Source of the DNA: Mimachlamys varia
Lineage: Eukaryota > Mollusca > Bivalvia > Pectinida > Pectinidae
Reading direction: 5' to 3'
DNA length: 64,000 nt
Assembly: GCA_947623455.1 (NCBI GenBank)
Contig: OX392529.1
Coordinates: 6,076,001-6,140,000 of the forward strand
Below the pieces are notes generated by a model, which saw nothing but the letters and a program-made list of their open reading frames with translations, made no database searches and had not been told where the DNA came from. The position numbers and the translations under genes were made by a program. Below, piece by piece: positions 61,540 through 64,000 of this stretch; the first letter of the stretch is position 1, and each line of letters begins with the position of its first letter.

Positions 61540-63850
61540 GTAAGTCCACGATAAAGTATGTTAAGGTTCTGGTAAGTACACGATAAACTGTGTAAAGGTC
61601 CTGGTAAGTACACGATAAACTGTGTAAAGGTCCTGGTAAGTACACGATAAACTGTGTAAAGGTTCTGGTAAGTACACGATAAACTATGTAAAGGTTCTGG
61701 TAAGTACACGATAAACTATGTAAAAGTTCTGGTAAGTACACGATAAACAATGTAAAGGTTCTGGTAAGTACACGATAAACTGTGTAAAGGTTCTGGTAAG
61801 TACACGATAAACTGTGTAAAGGTCCTGGTAAGTACACGATAAACTGTGTAAAGGTTCTGGTAAGTACACGATAAACTATGTAAAGGTTCTGGTAAGTACA
61901 CGATAAACTGTGTAAAGGTTCTGGTAAGTACACGATAAACTGTGTAAAGGTCCTGGTAAGTACACGATAAACTGTGTAAAGGTTCTGGTAAGTACACGAT
62001 AAACTATGTAAAGGTTCTGGTAAGTACACGATAAACAATGTAAAGGTTCTGGTAAGTACACGATAAACTGTGTAAAGGTTCTGGTAAGTACACGATAAAC
62101 AATGTAAAGGTTCTAGTAAGTACACGATAAACTGTGTAAAGGTTCTGGTAAGTACACGATAAACTGTGTAAAGGTCCTGGTAAATACACGATAAACTATG
62201 TAAAAGTTCTGGTAAGTACACGATAAACTATGTAAAGGTTCTGGTAAGTACACGATAAACTGTGTAAAGGTTCTGGTAAGTACACGATAAACTGTGTAAA
62301 GGTTCTGGTAAGTACACGATAAACTATGTAAAGGTTCTGGTAAGTACACGATAAACTGTGTTAATGTTCTGGTAAGTACACGATAGACTATGTAAAGGTT
62401 CTAGTAAGTACACGATAAACTGTGTAAAGGTTCTGGTAAGTACACGATAAACTGTGTAAAGGTTCTGGTAAGTACACGATAAACTATGTAAAGGTTCTGG
62501 TAAGTACACGATAAACTATGTAAAGGTTCTGGTAAGTACACGATAAACTATGTAAAGGTTCTGGTAAGTACACGATAAACTGTGTAAAGGTTCTGGTAAG
62601 TACACGATAAACAATGTAAAGGTTCTGGTAAGTACACGATAAAATATGTAAAGGTTCTGGTAAGTACACGATAAACTGTGTAAAGGTTCTGGTAAGTACA
62701 CGATAAACTGTGTAAAGGTTCTGGTAAGTACACGATAAACTGTGTAAAGGTTCTGGTAAGTACACGATAAACTATGTAAAGGTTCTGGTAAGTACACGAT
62801 AAACTATGTAAAGGTTCTGGTAAGTACACGATAAACTGTGTAAAGGTTCTGGTAAGTACACGATAAACTGTGTAAAGGTTCTGGTAAGTACACGATAGAC
62901 TATGTAAAGGTTCTGGTAAGTACACGATAAACTATGTAAAGGTTCTGGTAAGTACACGATAAACTGTGTAAAGGTTCTGGTAAGTACACGATAAACTATG
63001 TAAAGGTTCTGGTAAGTACACGATAAAGTATATTAAGGTTCTGGTAAGTACACGATAAACTGTGTAAAGGTTCTGGTAAGTACACGATAAACTGTGTAAA
63101 GGTTCTGGTAAGTACACGATAAACTATGTAAAGGTTCTGGTAAGTACACGATAAACTGTGTAAAGGTTCTGGTAAGTACACGATAAACTATGTAAAGGTT
63201 CTGGTAAGTACACGATAAACAATGTAAAGGTTCTGGTAAGTACACGATAAACTGTGTAAAGGTTCTGGTAAGTACACGATAAACTGTGTAAAGGTTCTGG
63301 TAAGTACACGATAAACAATGTAAAGGTTCTGGTAAGTACACGATAAAATATGTAAAGGTTCTGGTAAGTACACGATAAACTGTGTAAAGGTTCTGGTAAG
63401 TACACGATAAACTATGTAAAGGTTCTGGTAAGTACACGATAAACAATGTAAAGGTTCTGGTAAGTACACGATAAAATATGTAAAGGTTCTGGTAAGTACA
63501 CGATAAACTGTGTAAAGGTTCTGGTAAGTACACGATAAACTATGTAAAGGTTCTGGTAAGTACACGATAAACTATGTAAAGGTTCTGGTAAGTACACGAT
63601 AAACTGTGTAAAGGTTCTGGTAAGTACACGATAAACAATGTAAAGGTTCTGGTAAGTACACGATAAACTGTGTAAAGGTTCTGGTAAGTACACGATAAAC
63701 TGTGTAAAGGTTCTGGTAAGTACACGATAAACAATGTAAAGGTTCTGGTAAGTACACGATAAAATATGTAAAGGTTCTGGTAAGTACACGATAAACTGTG
63801 TAAAGGTTCTGGTAAGTACACGATAAAATATGTAAAGGTTCTGGTAAGTA
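61534..63850. repeat. 32-bp tandem array of exon end plus strong donor, about 72 copies
   Basis: The unit is GTTCTG|GTAAGTACACGA followed by TAAACTGTGTAAAG. Each repeats the exon's last six bases and a near-consensus donor. In the exon frame every unit has a stop (TAA after ACACGA), so use of any later donor would truncate the protein. Minus-strand open frames rich in YLPEPLHSLSCTYQ are by-products. Confidence 0.96.
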
Positions 63851-63870
63851 CAAGTTATTTTAAGATACCT

Positions 63871-63984
63871 GTTAATGAGCAAGACGCTGACTTACCTTGT
63901 CTTTATTGGATACCAAAACGACACAAGGATTATTATAAGCAACGTTTTATCGATGGCTCAGCTTATTGCTCGACCAAGCCTTAA
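63871..63984 (+). pseudogene. Reverse transcriptase fragment, Penelope-like
   Basis: A frame reads LPCLYWIPKRHKDYYKQRF and then a Cys-Ser-Thr-Lys-Pro stretch before a stop at 63982. This resembles the conserved YWIPKLHK...RFI...CSTK region of Penelope-type reverse transcriptases, known to me from family knowledge only. It terminates the 32-bp array and continues toward the window edge, with the stop showing decay. Confidence 0.55.
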
Positions 63985-64000
63985 TTAAAACTTCTTACTA

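Noticed and set aside
1..63850. CRISPR array
   Set aside because: Repeats are head-to-tail without unique spacers, and the DNA is eukaryotic with spliced genes.
61514..63882. Many minus-strand frames repeating YLPEPLHSLSCTYQ
   Set aside because: Antisense reading of the 32-bp donor array; no gene signals.

Overview
This is eukaryotic, AT-rich DNA from an animal genome. Canonical GT-AG introns, several non-LTR retrotransposon families, short interspersed repeats with TCTG/GTCC runs, and very long intronic minisatellites suggest a mollusc, perhaps a bivalve. That placement is an inference from repeat style only. No rRNA, tRNA, bacterial operon or CRISPR array was seen.

One gene accounts for almost the whole window. 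Fifteen plus-strand exons (1560 to 61539) join through canonical splice sites in one unbroken frame: 1662 nt, 554 codons, open at both ends. The exons follow a repeating order that encodes a four-helix, tetraspanin-like module: TM1 half / TM1 half + EC1 + TM2 (231 bp, twice) / TM3 (75 bp, twice) / Cys-rich large loop / TM4 half / TM4 half + cytoplasmic linker. The window holds the end of module 0, all of modules 1 and 2, and the start of module 3. The protein therefore looks like a chain of tetraspanin-like units joined by short cytoplasmic linkers.

Most of the remaining sequence is intronic tandem repeat. The striking point is where the repeats sit. At several exons the repeat unit itself spans the exon-intron junction. 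Donor-spanning units occur at 2372-2560 (about 39 bp), 9192-9895 (46 bp), 48588-48850 (103 bp), 58793-58961 (decayed) and 61534-63850 (32 bp, about 72 copies). An acceptor-spanning unit of 41 bp forms a giant array of about 770 copies (9985-36545 and 43315-48290) that makes one intron 39 kb long. Further arrays lie directly against acceptors (44 bp at 6050-6416, 35 bp at 54640-57112) or elsewhere in introns (68, 36, 32 and 19 bp units).

Mobile elements: an apparently intact two-ORF CR1/L2-type LINE (36546-43314) sits inside the 41-bp array with a 5-bp target-site duplication, and an uninterrupted paralogous site exists 3 kb upstream. There are also a decayed minus-strand LINE (3609-4868), a decayed CR1/Rex1-like LINE (48912-51720), a Penelope-like RT scrap at the right end, and several short dispersed repeats.
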